A DNA stretch of 64,000 nt from Chrysoporthe austroafricana (Eukaryota; Ascomycota; Sordariomycetes; Diaporthales; Cryphonectriaceae): assembly GCA_001051155.2 (NCBI GenBank), contig JYIP02000015.1, positions 62,001 to 126,000 of the forward strand. The letters are read 5' to 3'. The notes beneath the pieces were generated by a model. It worked only from the letters and a program-made list of their open reading frames with translations, was not told the DNA's origin and ran no database searches. Positions 14,116 through 27,405 of the stretch are shown here, piece after piece. A program made the position numbers and the translations under genes. Within the stretch, counting starts at the first letter, position 1. Every line of letters begins with the position of its first letter.

Positions 14116-14545
14116 TATTATAAATGCTGCTGCAATCCTGAAATAATTGCAAAATCAAAAGTTTTATACTAGCAAGAATAATATTAAGTATAGCCTTAAA
14201 TACCAGAAATATACTCGTTAAATATTTATAATATTCATAAGCCAATATAGCTATTACCGGGATCTTTAATAAGGTCCAAATAATACTTAAATTGATAACT
14301 GAAAAGCTATAATAATCTATTTAATAGATATCCCGTTCTTATATATCCAGCTTTTTAATATTTAATTTGCTAAATCTATAACCGATTTCCAGATCTTAAA
14401 TTTAATAGCTCTAGCGCAAATCTTTAAATCCTGCTATATAGCCTTAACCCTGGCTTATATAAGCGATAAGTAGGGTTACGGCTATAAGTGCTTATCCGTC
14501 TCTATCTTTCTTCTTGCATACTTTATCCTTTAATGGGTTATAATA
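14116..14545 (-). repeat. Element C right (5') LTR
   Basis: 430-bp LTR beginning TATTATAA and ending TTATAATA. It carries an uninterrupted copy of the site hit by element A (ccgtt at 14333-14337). It is followed by ataat, C's target duplication in element D. Confidence 0.88.
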
Positions 14546-14628
14546 ATAATGCTTTTATTTGCTTTTAGTATAGTTTACTTTCTTAGAAAAACTATGCTTT
14601 ATAATATATTTCAGTACGTTTACTATTA
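14546..14628 (+). repeat. Element D LTR1, right-hand part
   Basis: Matches the last about 80 bp of LTR3 (27319-27400). The left part was separated by insertion of element C and lies outside the window. Confidence 0.8.
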
Positions 14629-14679
14629 ATTAATAGCTACGCTTTGTATATTTTTGCTGCGTAATCGGATTTCGACTAT

Positions 14680-14835
14680 CGGCTTTATAAAGCAATAGCT
14701 CTTATAGAAATATCGGTCTTATAGGATAACGGCTTCTGTAAAAGTATTAGCTTTATAAAGCATCGGCTCTTATAGGAATATCGGTTCTATAAAATATCGG
14801 CTTCTATAAAAATAGCATTCCTATAAGAGATATTA
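14680..14835 (+). repeat. Imperfect tandem repeats in element D leader (copy 1)
   Basis: About nine degenerate units of 16-18 bp built on tcggct-(c/t)(c/t)-tatag-gaat, just downstream of LTR1. The same array recurs downstream of LTR2. A structured 5' leader or packaging role is only an inference. Confidence 0.6.
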
Positions 14836-14889
14836 TAATTATTTATTAATAATTTATTGCTAATTTATTATAGCAACTACTAGCAATAA

Positions 14890-16742
14890 CGTTTTATTAT
14901 TGCAGCCTATCGATTATATCGAAATCAAATATCCCGCTCAAGTATACAAGTTTATATAAGCTTTAAACGACTTTAAGAGAAAGGATTGGGTTATATCGGA
15001 TATTAAGATTTTTCTCGAAATTGCATACGCTTTTGTCAATTGGAAACTTTTAGCTAATCGATATAAAAAGGCAAAACAGAACTTTAAAGAAACTAATACA
15101 CTTTTATAGAAAGCAAAAGCATGGGTAGTTAAATAAGGATAGCTTTTACTGCTTAAGCAGTAAACTCAAAAAAGAAGAAAGTCGAACTTTAATAAAAATC
15201 TATTTCAGTAAATAGGAGAGAATAATACGTTTTAAGAAGATTTTTCCAAATATCGCAAATTTCGATAGCTTGCTAAAGCGATAACGGAAAAGGAATAATA
15301 ATAAATGCTTATAGAAATAAACGAAAGCGAGAATACTTTTCGACTTAATAATTCGGAAAATCCGTTAGAAAAATTAGCTTAATAATAATTTATCGAAAAT
15401 CGAAAGCATTATATATTTGAATATATTAATACTAATAGCGGAATTAAATATATTTATTTATTACGATATTCGACCGAAAACTTAAATTCTAAATTTATTA
15501 ATAAATCCGGGAATTCTTTAGCTATAGTAAGAAAAATAGATAAAAGCAAAGGAAAATAACTAATTCTAAAAAATAAGCATATTTCTTTCTTCTTAACGAA
15601 AGCTTAAAGTCGGAATGCTTCTAGATAAAATTCCATTATAGCTACCCCGGCTAACCTTATAAACTTTATAATAAAAAGCATATTAATGCCCCAATCGGGT
15701 TTATCGGACTATTCGCAGCTTTTCGAAGAAAACGATTATAAAGAAAAAAGATTAAATAAAAGAAGAACGGACGGTCTTACTATTATCTCTTAGAAATATC
15801 CGACTTTTTCTTTTTCAGTTATTGGCCTATTAGACTAGTTTTTGCAGCGACCCGAAATAAAAGCAATTTACTAAAACGGCTTTATTTCGGAAAGGGCAGT
15901 ACGCATTGGGTTTAAGAAAATATTCCGATTGCAATAAGCTTTTAATATGCAAGCGCTTCAATCGGAATTTATTAAAAAACCCTTTCCCGTTTCGGCCGCA
16001 AAATATTATGCTAATAACGGATATTGCTTTATTAAACCGGCATTTCTTAATATTAAGGAATATATTTAGCAAATATTTATATTAAGAGCAGGATATTAAT
16101 TAGACTAAAGACTATTTTCGGGCCCCGAGCTAGATATTGAAATTAACCTTAATTTTTAAGAAAAACTAATTGGTAAGCCAAATAGATTACCGAATCTATC
16201 GGATTCTAATAATAATGAAAGCAATAGTTCTCGAAACTTATTATTTAGCTATAAGCAATTCAAAAATCCTTAAGCATATTACTTTAATTTATTTGAATTT
16301 ATAGCATTGCCCGTTAATATTAATAGGGAATTTAAGGATACGGTTATAAAGCAATTCCGACTTTATAAGAACTGGAATAATTATATTAATTTAATAATCG
16401 TATTTATTATAAATAGTAAAATTACTATCTAGAAAGACCTTTAAGCTTTTATAAACTAATATGAAATATATATAGCTAGAAATGCAAAACGCGCTAAATA
16501 TCTTAGCTTTTATTTACCCGCTTATTTAGCTAAAATAGTATATACTTAATTCTATTTCATATTATTTTTTTAAAAGCATAAAGACTTTATTTTGCATAAG
16601 TATAATTGGAATTAATAAAAGAAATAATTAAGAAAAGATTTCTCTATATTGCGGAAAACTATAAAAGACTTGTTAAATACTTAATAATATTTCAAGAAAA
16701 ACGCACGAAATAATCGCAATATTCTGGAATTCACTTATTATA
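14890..16742 (+). pseudogene. Element D truncated internal region (gag-like, copy 1)
   Basis: Aligns over about 2.1 kb with 16951-19056 of the full copy, then stops abruptly at about 16737-16742 and joins LTR2. The translated plus strand gives gag-like protein with frequent RIP stops and no protease or RT. Relative to the full copy about 8.1 kb is missing, so this looks like an internally deleted derivative sharing LTR2 with its neighbour. Confidence 0.7.
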
Positions 16743-16950
16743 TAATAGCAAAACTTATAAACGAGGTGAATTCGTAATGGATTCGCCTGGTAAATCTATA
16801 GTAAATCCCTTAATAAATACGCAATAAATTTACCAAGTAAATGCTATACTCTTACCGGGAGGCTTATATAATGCCCTGATAGGCTTTTAACGTAATTTAT
16901 TTTCTTGGAAAAACTATATTTCATAATATATTTCAGTACGTTTATTATCA
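16743..16950 (+). repeat. Element D LTR2 (shared)
   Basis: 208-bp LTR matching 27194-27400. It ends TTATTATCA, with the terminal CA intact, and is followed after 2 nt by TAGTAACTACGC. That string could be a decayed TGG-type primer-binding site. Confidence 0.78.
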
Positions 16951-16997
16951 ATTAGTAACTACGCTTTGCATGCCTTTATTGCGTAATCGGGTTTCGA

Positions 16998-17155
16998 CTA
17001 TCGGCTCTGTAAAGCAACGGCTCCTATAAGAATATCGGTCCTATAGAATAACGGCCTCTATAAAAGTATCGGCTCTATAAAATATTAGCTCTTATAGGAA
17101 TATCGGTCTTGTAAGATATCGGCCTTTGTAAAGGTAGCGTTCCTGTAAGAGATAT
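16998..17155 (+). repeat. Imperfect tandem repeats in element D leader (copy 2)
   Basis: Same 16-18 bp degenerate array as 14680-14835, less decayed, directly downstream of LTR2. Confidence 0.6.
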
Positions 17156-17218
17156 TACAATTATTTATTAATAATTTATCGCTAATTTACTATAGCAACT
17201 ACTAGCAATAACGTTTTA

Positions 17219-19850
17219 CTATTGCGGCCTATCGATTATATCAAAATCAAGTATCCTGCCCAAATATACAAGTTTATATAAGCCTTGAACGACTTTGAGA
17301 AAAAGGATTAGGTTATATCGGATATTAAAATCTTTCTCGAAATTGCATGCGTTTTTATTAACTGGAAATTTTTGGCCGATCGATACGAAAAAGCGAAGCA
17401 AAACCCCAGAGAAGCTAATGCACTTTTGCAGAAAGCAAAGGCATGGGTAGTTAAGCAAAGATAGCTTTTACTGCTTAAATACTGGACTTAAAAGGGAAGA
17501 AAATCGAATTTCGATAAGAATTTATCCTAATAGATAGGAGAGAATAATACGTTCTGAGAAGATTTCTCCAAATATCGCAAATTTCAATAGCTCGCTAAGG
17601 CAATAACGGAAGAAGAGCGATAACAAGTACTTATAGAAATAAACGAGAGCGAAAATACTTTTCGATCTGATAATTCGGAAGATCCGTTAGAAGAATTAGC
17701 CTAGCAATAATTTATTGAAAATCGAAAGTATTATATGCTTGAATATATTAATACTAATAGCGGAATCAAGTATATTTATTTATTATAATATTCGACCGAA
17801 AATTTAAATTTTAGATTTACTAATAAATCCGGAAGTTTTTTAATTACGGTAAGAAGAATAGATAAAGGCAAAGGAAAATAACCAGTTCCAGAAAATAAGT
17901 ATACCTCTTTCCCCTTAATAGGAACTTAGAATCGGAATGCTTCCAGATAAAGTTCTATTGCAGCTATTCCGGCTAATCTTATAAACTTTATAGCAAAAAG
18001 CATGCTAATGCCCCAATCGGGTTTATCGGATTATTCGCAGCTTTTCGGGAAAGAAGATTATAAAAAAGAAAAATTGGATAAAGGAAAATTGGATAATTTT
18101 ACTATTATCCTTTAAAAATACCCGACCCCTTTCCCTTTAGTTACTGGCCTATTAGACCAGTTTCTGCAATAACCCGAAATAAAAATAATTTACCAAAACG
18201 GCTTTATTTCGGAAAGGGCAGCACGCATTGGGTTCAAGAAAATATTCCGATTATAATAAGCTTTTAATATACAAACGCTTTAATCGGAACTTATTAAAGA
18301 ACCCTTTCCCGCTTCGACTGCGAAATACTATGCTAATAATGGATATTGCTTTACTAAACCGGCATTTCCTAATATTAGGGAATGCATTCGGCAGATATTT
18401 ATATTAGGGGCAGGAAGTTAACTAGATTAAAGACTATTTTCGGGTCCCGAGCCGGATATTGAAATTGATTCTGATTTCCAAAAAGAACTAATTAATAAGC
18501 CAAATGGATTACCGGATCTATCGGATTCTAGCGATAATGAAAGCAATAGTTTTCGAAACCTATTATTCGGCTATAAGCGACCCAAAAATCCCCGAGCTTA
18601 TCGACTTGATTTACTTAAACCTATAGCATTACCCGTTAGCATTAATAGGGAATTCAAAAATACAGTTATAAAGCAATTCCGACTTTACGAGAACTGGAAC
18701 GATTATGCTAACTTAATAGTCGTATCCATTACAGACAGCAAAATTACTATCTGGAAAGACTTTTAAGCTTTTATAAACCGGTATGAAATATATATAGCCA
18801 GAAATGCAAAATGCGCTAAATATCTCAGCTTCCATTTACCCGCTTGCTTAGTTAAGATAATATATACTTAGTTCTATTCTATATTATCTTCTTAAAAGCG
18901 TAAGGACTTTACTTTGCGTAAGCATAATTGGAACTAATAAAAGAAGTAATTAAGAAAAGATTTCTCTATATTGCGGAAAACCGCAAAGGACTTGCTGAAT
19001 GCCTAATAATATTCCAGGAAAAATATACGAAATAATCGTAATATTCTGGAATTTACTCATTACGTCTATCGATTTACTAAACTAGCCGAATACCTAAATT
19101 CGTATTTGGCCAGAAATATTTGGGATCGGATTAATAAAGAATTAATAGCTAGACATTTCAATAGACTTGGTCGAAATAAGGATGCGAAGGATTTCGAAAA
19201 ACGTCTCAAAGCGAAATAAGAGATATAGCATATTCTCGAATTAGATTGCGTAATAAGATTATCTCGTAAACCCGCGCAACCGGTACGGAAAATTACGCAA
19301 TTGGCTGCTAATCTTCCCAATATTAATATTTACTTCCTAGCTAATATATTTCCAGGACGCCCTGGAAGATTCAGGCCTTAAAGACTTGAATATTTATCTC
19401 GCTTAATAAGGATATTTAACTAGCCAAATCTATCTAAAGGTACTAAATATATCCCGAAATACGAATTCCGAAAGCTTTTATTAGAATAATAGCAAAAGCT
19501 AATAGATATTCGGAACCAGTTATAAGAACGGATAGCCAGATAATAAAATATTTCTAGTACGGCTAGGAAGATATTAACCAATATTATGGATAATGGCAGA
19601 AGTTTAATTTCAAAAAACCGAAATTTCTAATCGCGCTTTCACTATCAATTCGTACGAAAAGATACTAAAGAATATTTTATCCAGTTAATCCTAATAAATT
19701 TCAATATCGATAATAGAGAATTGCAATATAATCCAGATAAAGAGGACAAGCTAGCTCGAAAAGGCTATTTCCTTATAGACGACAATCTGTTTATAGCGGA
19801 TAGCGATAAATATAATAAAGAAACCGAAAATAGCGAAAACCTATAAAGAT
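17219..19850 (+). pseudogene. Element D gag-like region (full copy)
   Basis: Plus-strand translation gives a continuous but stop-riddled protein-like stretch upstream of the protease. It starts near 17219 in the same way as copy 1 and continues past copy 1's break to about 19850. No clear CCHC knuckle is visible. Gag is inferred from its position between the leader and protease. Confidence 0.55.
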
Positions 19851-20035
19851 AAAAGAACGAGTTGGAAGAACAAGCTAATAAAGAAAACGTAATAATCGAA
19901 AACAATATTTAGATTTTTCAAGCCGAAAAGGCAAAATTATTAATAGACAAAAGCATATTCTATATTAAATACTCTATATAACTATCCAGTTAGCTATAGA
20001 ATTTTCTTAAAGTCGATATATAGAAAAGAGAAATC

Positions 20036-23000
20036 TTGGGATATAATATTCCTATACTTACAATTAAGCCTTATCAAAGCAATAGCTATACGTATGCAAA
20101 AGCCGCAGCTAAAGCATATTCGAATAAGCTGAATATAAAGGTCTGTATCGATATAAGCGCCAGTTATTATGCTATCGCTAAAGAATTGCTAATACAATTC
20201 TTTAAGGCGAAAATAAATTGGAATGTAAAAGCCAAGCTTAAAGGCGTAAGCCAGTCGCTAGCAAAAGGCTAGGCTGAATTCGACTTGTATTTCCAGAGCA
20301 ATAAGTACAGCTACTTACTTATATTTCATATCCGAATAAGAGCTTGGGTATTAGATCGATTAGAAGCAAGCATCCTATTAGGATAGGAATATAATATTCC
20401 TTACGAACTGGATATTCTGAATTCAGAATCGTTTATACGATTTGGTTATTTTGGTAGTGTTATAGCGAAAGTGGAAGTATTTGCCCGAATGCTAGCACGA
20501 TCCCGGCAAGCAAAGGCTGCGATTATTACGGTAGTACTGCTTAGATCTTATAGGCTAATTCTTATTAGTATTAAGCGAATCCCAAAAACGTAACCTTTCT
20601 ATTCAGGCCGAAATAGAAAAGGTAAATGAATTGCTTAATAGGCTATTAAATTAAAGAAGTCTTAATAACGAATTAAATAGCAACCCTTTTAAGAATCTAG
20701 AAAAATTAATTTCTAAAGATAATCGAACTATTCCAGATAGATTATATAACCCTGCTAGCGAATTACGATAACTATTATTATATTGCGCAATAATACCTCT
20801 TTTAACGAATTAAAGACGGGTTATAGCTTTTAGGAAAGCTGAATTCAGATTAATTATTATTTATTAAGCATATTTTCCAATAAATTGCGGAAATTATTAG
20901 AAAATAACTAGAAAAGTACCGACCCTTGAATATAGAAACCCCCGAAATAAAAAACTATTTCGAGAATAATAATAAACTGGGAATTCGAAAAGATAAAGCT
21001 ATTAAGAAATCAGAAATTGATTTCGGTATATACGTTTGCAAGCATTTACCGGAATTTCTCTATAAAGTTATAAAATTAATACAAGCATATGCTAGAATTT
21101 TCAAAAATATAAATCCCGTTAATATACCAATCGATTAATAAATAAAAGTTAACTTAATCGAAAAATAACAGAATCAGAAAATAAGATAAAAGCTATATTA
21201 TTCAAATAAGGAAAACTAAAAAGTAATTAACGAAATTTTAAACAAATTATACTAGCAAAGTCGAGCTAAATAAGTTATAAATGCAATGCTATTCGGTTTA
21301 TTAATTTTTATAATTTAGAAAAATATAAATAGCTAGAAGAAAAAATATATAATAATTAATTTACGCGCTTTAAATAAAATCTTAATCCTTAATGCTTACC
21401 TTTTGCTATTATAGCAAAAGATTATTAAATAATTAAGAAAAAAAATATATATTACAATAATAAATATATAGCAATTTTTCTATTAATTCCTAATATATCT
21501 AAACTATAAAAACCAATTTACTATTATTAGTTATTATAGTTAAGAAAGAATAAAAGTTTTACTTATAAGATTTCGAAATTTATTATTTTATATCCAGCAT
21601 TTTATAAATTAACTCTTATAATTATATTATAAGTTTGCTTTCGCTTTTATAAATAATATTATTATTTATTCAATTATAGAATAAGATTACTTGCGATATT
21701 TATAAACTATCTTCTTGCTATTTTTATGCAAAAATATTTTATTAGCTAGATTCAAGTCGTTTTTTGGATATCTTTCAGTCCAGATTTTAGGATTCAAAGT
21801 AGACAAACTCGGAATTTCTAATACGGAATACCGGATATAAGCCATTCGCGACCTGGAATTTCTTAAAACATTCCAGTAACTGGAAAGGTTTATTGGATTT
21901 ACAGAATATTTATGCTACTTAATTCCTAAATATAGCTATAAAGTTAACTTATTTCAGAAAAGGAAAATTAGAATGCTAAGCGAAGCTTGCTAATCGAACT
22001 ATTTACTTTCAAGTATAGGATAGCGAAACTATATTATGCAAGCTACTTTCGACTTAATACCAGACGAAATTAATAATTTTTACGATCTCAAAATAGCTTT
22101 AGAAGCTAAAAATGCTTTATTTCACTATATCCCAGATAAACCTCTTTTTATCCAGCTAGATATATTTAAAGAAATAAGGTTTTTAAATATTATTTTCCAA
22201 TTAGCAAACGACTATATATAGAACGGAATATTGTTAATAGCAAGTATAGCCGTATAATTAATCTTTTATTTAAGCAAGATAATTAATAAAGCAAAACGAA
22301 AATACTGGCTTATAAAGCTTGAAATAGCTTATTTAGTATAGTTAATACAAAAATTGCGAATAATAATAAAATCGAATTGAATTAAGCCAGTTTATATTTT
22401 TATTAATTATATAGCAATAATTAGCATTATTCATTCGTTATTTATAAATATAATAAATAAAATTAAGGCAAATATATAACTAATTTTCGTTTTAGAATAC
22501 TTAAGCCAATTCGACTTAAAAGCATATTATATACCGGGAAGGTCGAATATTTTCGCAAATGCTATATCAAAATTACTGTTTACTCAGAAACCTATCGATA
22601 ATAAAGGCATTTTAAATAAAATATAAGAAAACGAATTTATTCAAATTCTTAATAAAATATCTATAAATAGCAAAATAAAAAGGCGTATTAAGAAAAGATA
22701 CGAAAAATACTCTTTATAATCCAAGATAATTGAATAATTAAAAGACTTAAACAAAATTGCCCGACTACCTTTTATATTAAATTATAATAGCTTACTATTT
22801 CTTAAGGATTATTACGGGAAATAACGACTATATATCCCGAATAAAGTAGCATTGGATTTTATCAAAAAAGCTTACGATAGAAAATACTATTTCGGTATAA
22901 ACTGCATATAATACGACTTAATAAATCGATTTATTATCAGATATTATTATATTAAAATACGCAATTATATATCGATATATTAAGCTTATAACGAGAATAA

Positions 23001-24318
23001 AAATAACTTATAATAACCTTTAAAAGAAATATAGCTTATATTATCTTTATTAATTCTATTCTATATTATTATTATAGATTTTATTATAGGATTACCGATA
23101 ATATTATTTATAAATACTATATAAGCTTTAGTTAAAATATTATTTTTGGATATATTTTTTACGATTATAGATAAATATTTCAAAATTACGATTATTATAT
23201 TAAGCAATGCAATATATATTGCAGCAAATTAAACAACCCTTATTTTACGGATATTTTATATTACTAGCTAAGGAATACTTAAAAGGATTATCTTAAATAG
23301 AGATTCGAAATTCTTATTGGAATTCTAGAAATATTTATAAAAGGCTATCGGAATGAAACTTGCTTATTCTATCGCTTTATATTCGCAAACGGATAAGCAA
23401 TCTAAAATAAAGAACTGAATAATTGAAATAGCAATTCGGCATTTCATAATCGCTTACTTTAACGCAAAATAAACCGAGATAATACTGGCATTACAATTCA
23501 ATTTAAATAATGCATATAACCGAGCTATAAAATATTCAGCTAGCTAAATGCTATTCGGATTCAATTTATTATCGGGCTAGTAAATAAGAAATATAATACC
23601 TCTAGCAAAAGAAATCTTTCAGGAAAAAGCTTAACTTTTTATTGCCGAAATGCAAATAGCAGCCAAATTGTAATATAATAAGCATTACTGCCAAATAGTT
23701 TTCGAACTAGATAATTAAATATATATTCGCTTAAGCTATAGGTATTTATTATTAAGTAACTTATTTCTGAAATTTTCATAATAGAGAATAAAACCTTTCC
23801 AAGTTATTCGAAAAATAGAAAACCTAGTATATAAATTGAAATTAGTTCCTTATATAAATATTTATCTAATAATCTTAATAATATAATTAAAGCTTGCAAA
23901 CCTTTTTAAAACGGACTCTTATAAATATAACCTTATATACTAAAACCCAATGGATATATTAAAGGATCCGGATATCGAGAAATACCGGGAAGACTACCGA
24001 TATTACGAGCTGAAAAGGATAATTAGCTGCTATAAGCGAAAATATAAATATAGTCCGCATAGAATTAAATACTTAATAAAATGGATAAACTATTCTAGCT
24101 ATTACAATATATGGATGCCCCGTAATGCCCTGAATACGGACAAACTAATATGTAATTTCGAACGGAAATGCGAAGCTATAGCCGAACTGCAAGAAAGAGC
24201 AAAACGAAAGCGGCTATTAGCGGAAAAAATCCCTAAACCGGGAGATATTATCGTAATTGCCTTACGAAAACGAAGCAGGCCAATATGCGATTTACGAATA
24301 GAAAGTATACTGAAATAA
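20036..24318 (+). pseudogene. Element D pol (protease, RT, RNase H, integrase, chromodomain)
   Basis: Retropepsin remnant at 20036-20590: VCIDISASYYAIAKELL is the decayed D-T/S-G-A active site, and RLEASILLG near 20360-20385 is the flap/C-terminal motif. RT and RNase H occupy about 20926-22600, including a late open piece 22036-22221 and LKAYYIPGRSNIFANAIS near 22515-22570. Integrase core lies at about 23040-23560 (IDFIIGLP and LNRDSKFLLEF). The chromodomain is intact in the 23950-24318 ORF, with aromatic residues in IKYLIKWINYSSYYNIWMP. Frames differ between modules, and RIP stops are dense in RT and integrase. The layout fits chromoviral Ty3/gypsy elements. Confidence 0.78.
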
Positions 24319-24599
24319 GCTAGTCTACTTATTCCAAAAGATCGAAAGAACTCGCAATACAATAAGCGCGCATTAAGGTAAAAGCGACCGCTAAATAAAG
24401 CAAATGAATTTCTGGCAAATGCAAAAGGCTATTATTTCGTAAACCGCTAGTAAATTCACTTTATTTTCTTCCTTTTACTAGCGCGCTTACGACTACTATT
24501 CCTATTTATTTATTATAGCTAGCTATATCGCCCTATTATTACTATTTTTCATTATACTTTTGAATATTATTTTTAAGTATTAAGCTAGTATTATTATCA

Positions 24600-26513
24600 A
24601 TTTCGTTTTACTTTGCTAAATTTCTATAAACCCGTAAAGATTATATTAATAAAGCTATTAATATTATTAAAACTAAAACGCATTACGCAATTATCAGGTT
24701 ATATCTTTCCGTAAATGCCTTGCTATAAGATTAAAATTAATAAGAAATAGTACGTTTAGCTATACGCAACTTTTACGCAATGCTATACCTTATATCCCAG
24801 GAAGAACTTTCCAAAGTTTGCCGAAAAAGCAGGACTATATAATACGCCAAATATGTTTACAAAGTATTGCTTAAAGACCGCTTCTCTTTGGAAAGATATC
24901 GGTAAGCTATATACTTGTATAATAGCGAAAGCCATTTCTACCGTAATACTTACGTAACGAAAAACTATTTAAACGATTTTTTTCGTTATTAAAAAGCTTA
25001 TATAATAGCCTTTTATCAAGCGCTAATCAGTAAGGGTTATACCAATATAATAAACCGAAAGGTCGAATATAATATTTATATCCTTAATACCGAGCTAAGC
25101 AATAACGATATTAGTCGGCCGTTAATTATTAAAGAAATCCAAAAGCTTATTTTACGATATTTTATACTATTATAGATTAACCGCTCTAACTCTATTTACG
25201 AAAGATAAAAGCTTTATCCAAGCACTTTTACTAGTACGGATACTATTACGAGCGAGAATATAGATAATAGACTAATAAATAACTCTATTAAAAGAATATT
25301 GCCTGAATTTATTTCGAATTTATTTACCGTTCGTAATCCTATCCTTGCTTTATATATTCTATTAATAGCTTATCGCATCTTATTTCCTATTATAATATCA
25401 AAAGATAATCGCTTATAAGATAAATATAGCCGTTATATTAAAAATAAGACTGGATAAATAACTTTAAGCGGTTATAATAACCTTATTAAAAGAAAGGTAA
25501 ACGCTATATGCTATGCAGCCAATATAGCAGAAATCGTTATAGTTTACGAATATAATCGTAATATAGCCCTTGCTGCTTGGAAGAAAATAGCCAAGAATAT
25601 CAAGCTAGTTTTAGCCAAGCTTAAAGCCTTTAAGCCTATTATGCCGGTCGCTAATTTAAGCCTATTTGCTATAATAGAACGAAATTTTATAATGCTAGCC
25701 AAGCGCTATCGAATTATGGACGATATTATTGACTTAACTGAAAATAATTTACTAAGTATAGCTAGCCTATTGGCTATATTAAGCAAAGCTTTCCGAGCTA
25801 GTATTAATAGCATTTTGCCCTTACGGGCTATACCTCGCGCTATCCTTGCCTTATTTATCAAATATAATTCCAAATCCAAGGCTATTAAAGCCGAAATCGC
25901 AATATATTACCGTATGCTAGCCCTTTATATATCCAAAGAATATATACGCTATAATTTTACTTAAAGAAGCAATTTCGGCATTAATCGTCTTTACGTTACT
26001 AATAGCTTTGCCGTTTATAATAATATTAAGTTCGGTATTATCGGAATCTACAATAATTATATCCAATACTTCTTCCCTTTTACTATAAAAGAATATATAT
26101 ACGAATTCGTTATTTAATTCCGCAATTTCGATCTTATTGTCTTATCTAACCGGTCAGGCTTGCATTTTATTATAAACTAAATCTTCCGTTTCGAATACGA
26201 TTTCAAAGCTATTAAGATCGTCTTTACTAAAGACAATATGGATTATAATTTTAATGCTATTTTTCAGAAATAGGCTAACGAAAATAAGAACTACTTTAGC
26301 GCTGCCCGGTCTTTGCAATGCTAAAATTATATAATAAGTTTCAAGTCTTATATCCAAACGTATAGGCTAGTTAAAACTTTGCAGCTTGATATTTATAATT
26401 ATACCAATTTCTGCAACTATATCGGAAAGGAAGAACTATTTGCTATATTCTCTCGCAATTTATTAAACCTTGAAATTACTGCTAAAGCCCGGGAAGTTAT
26501 CCTTAACTAATAA
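24600..26513 (+). pseudogene. Unidentified ORF after pol in element D
   Basis: One reading frame on the plus strand stays protein-like for about 640 codons, interrupted mainly by TAA/TAG where Gln or Trp could stand. The longest clean piece is 25641-25964, starting MPVANLSLFAIIERN. Composition is mixed, with helix-like stretches (ILALYILLIAYRILFPIII near 25345-25400) that could be weakly hydrophobic. I see no motif I can name. The frame differs from the upstream chromodomain ORF, so it is a separate gene or was reached by frameshift. The position after integrase is where env-like genes sit in some elements, but no signal peptide or clear membrane anchor is visible. A captured host gene fragment is equally possible. 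Confidence 0.45.
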
Positions 26514-27193
26514 ATATAGCTATTATTTATCGATATAACTTTATTAGCAGCATATAATATTGCTTTCTTCTAATAATTTATAAATTTAATTACTTATATT
26601 AAAGATTAACTATAATATTGCTATATAACGATTATACGCGGCTATCGGCTTTGCATGCTAATATATTCTATCGTAACTTTACTTTATATTTACTACTATT
26701 ATATTCATTTAACGCTTTATTATCTGAAAGCCATACTTTCTATTAATATTTACGAGCAATTTTAATCTTTAATTATATTTATACCAAATATTTCGGCAAT
26801 AAATACGATTAAGCATTACCGAAATATACTTGAATATCGGCTAGCCTTATTATATATAAATACTATATATATCTATTTATTCTAAGTATAAACCGGTTAT
26901 AATAGAGGATTAATTTTAAGCTTTCGGTACGGGCAAGTTTTCTTTTTAGTTCCCGGTATAAGCATATTTGTCGTTTAAGTCCTTAATATAAATACGTTTA
27001 CTTATTAGGATTTTAGTACGAGTCGGCTTTATAAAACGATTATTATTTTCTATATAATCTCCTTTATTCAATAATGCTATCGTACTTTTCCTTATTATAT
27101 AACTTAAGGTTTTATTATATCGTATTACCGCTATTCAAAACATCTTTAACTATTAGCTTCTTTTGTAAATAAAGGTTATAAGGGGCCGGCAAT
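26514..27193. other. Non-coding 3' region of element D
   Basis: AT-rich sequence between the extra ORF and LTR3 with no sustained frame. The purine-rich stretch just before LTR3 (27170-27190, ending aaggggccggcaa) is a plausible polypurine tract. Confidence 0.5.
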
Positions 27194-27400
27194 TAATAGC
27201 AAAATCCATAAACGTAGTGAATTTATAGTGGATTCGCTTGGTAAATCTATAATGAATTTCTTAATAAATACGCAATGAATTTATTAAGTAAATGCTATAC
27301 CTTTACCGGAGGGCTTATATAATGCCCTTACTTGCTTTTAGCGTAGTTTACTTTCTTAGGAAAACCATGCTTTATAATATATTTCAGTACGTTTACTATT
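27194..27400 (+). repeat. Element D LTR3 (3' LTR)
   Basis: 207-bp LTR matching LTR2. It begins TAATAGC and ends TTACTATTA (decayed CA). The next five bases, atttt, are the candidate target duplication in element E. Confidence 0.78.
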
Positions 27401-27405
27401 AATTT

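Larger units (their letters stand above)
1..14545 (-). mobile_element. Gypsy element C (interrupted by A), minus strand
   Basis: Ty3/gypsy retrotransposon in minus orientation, made of 1-122 plus 7488-14545, with element A inserted in its left (3') LTR. The right LTR is 14116-14545 (430 bp). Aligning it to 1-122 and 7493-7700 places the window edge at LTR base 101, so about 100 bp of the left LTR lie outside. Order on the minus strand is 5' LTR, gag, protease, RT-RNase H, integrase-chromodomain, 3' LTR, with a plus-strand gene before the 3' LTR. The right flank, ataat at 14546-14550, is the expected 5-bp target duplication, because it continues the LTR of element D (compare 27319-27323). All ORFs are broken by RIP-type stops. 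Confidence 0.88.
14546..27400 (+). mobile_element. Element D: chromodomain LTR retrotransposon with tandem deleted copy
   Basis: A plus-strand LTR element distinct from the other five. The visible layout is the right part of LTR1 (14546-14628), a truncated internal region (14629-16742), LTR2 (16743-16950), a full internal region (16951-27193) and LTR3 (27194-27400). LTR termini are decayed TGATAG/CTATCA, about 207 bp long. The right flank atttt (27401-27405) then runs into element E's pol, so D is inserted in E; its left junction is outside the window. The complete unit LTR2-LTR3 is 10.66 kb. Contents are gag-like region, retropepsin, RT/RNase H, integrase, chromodomain and an extra ORF. All are RIP-damaged. 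Confidence 0.82.
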
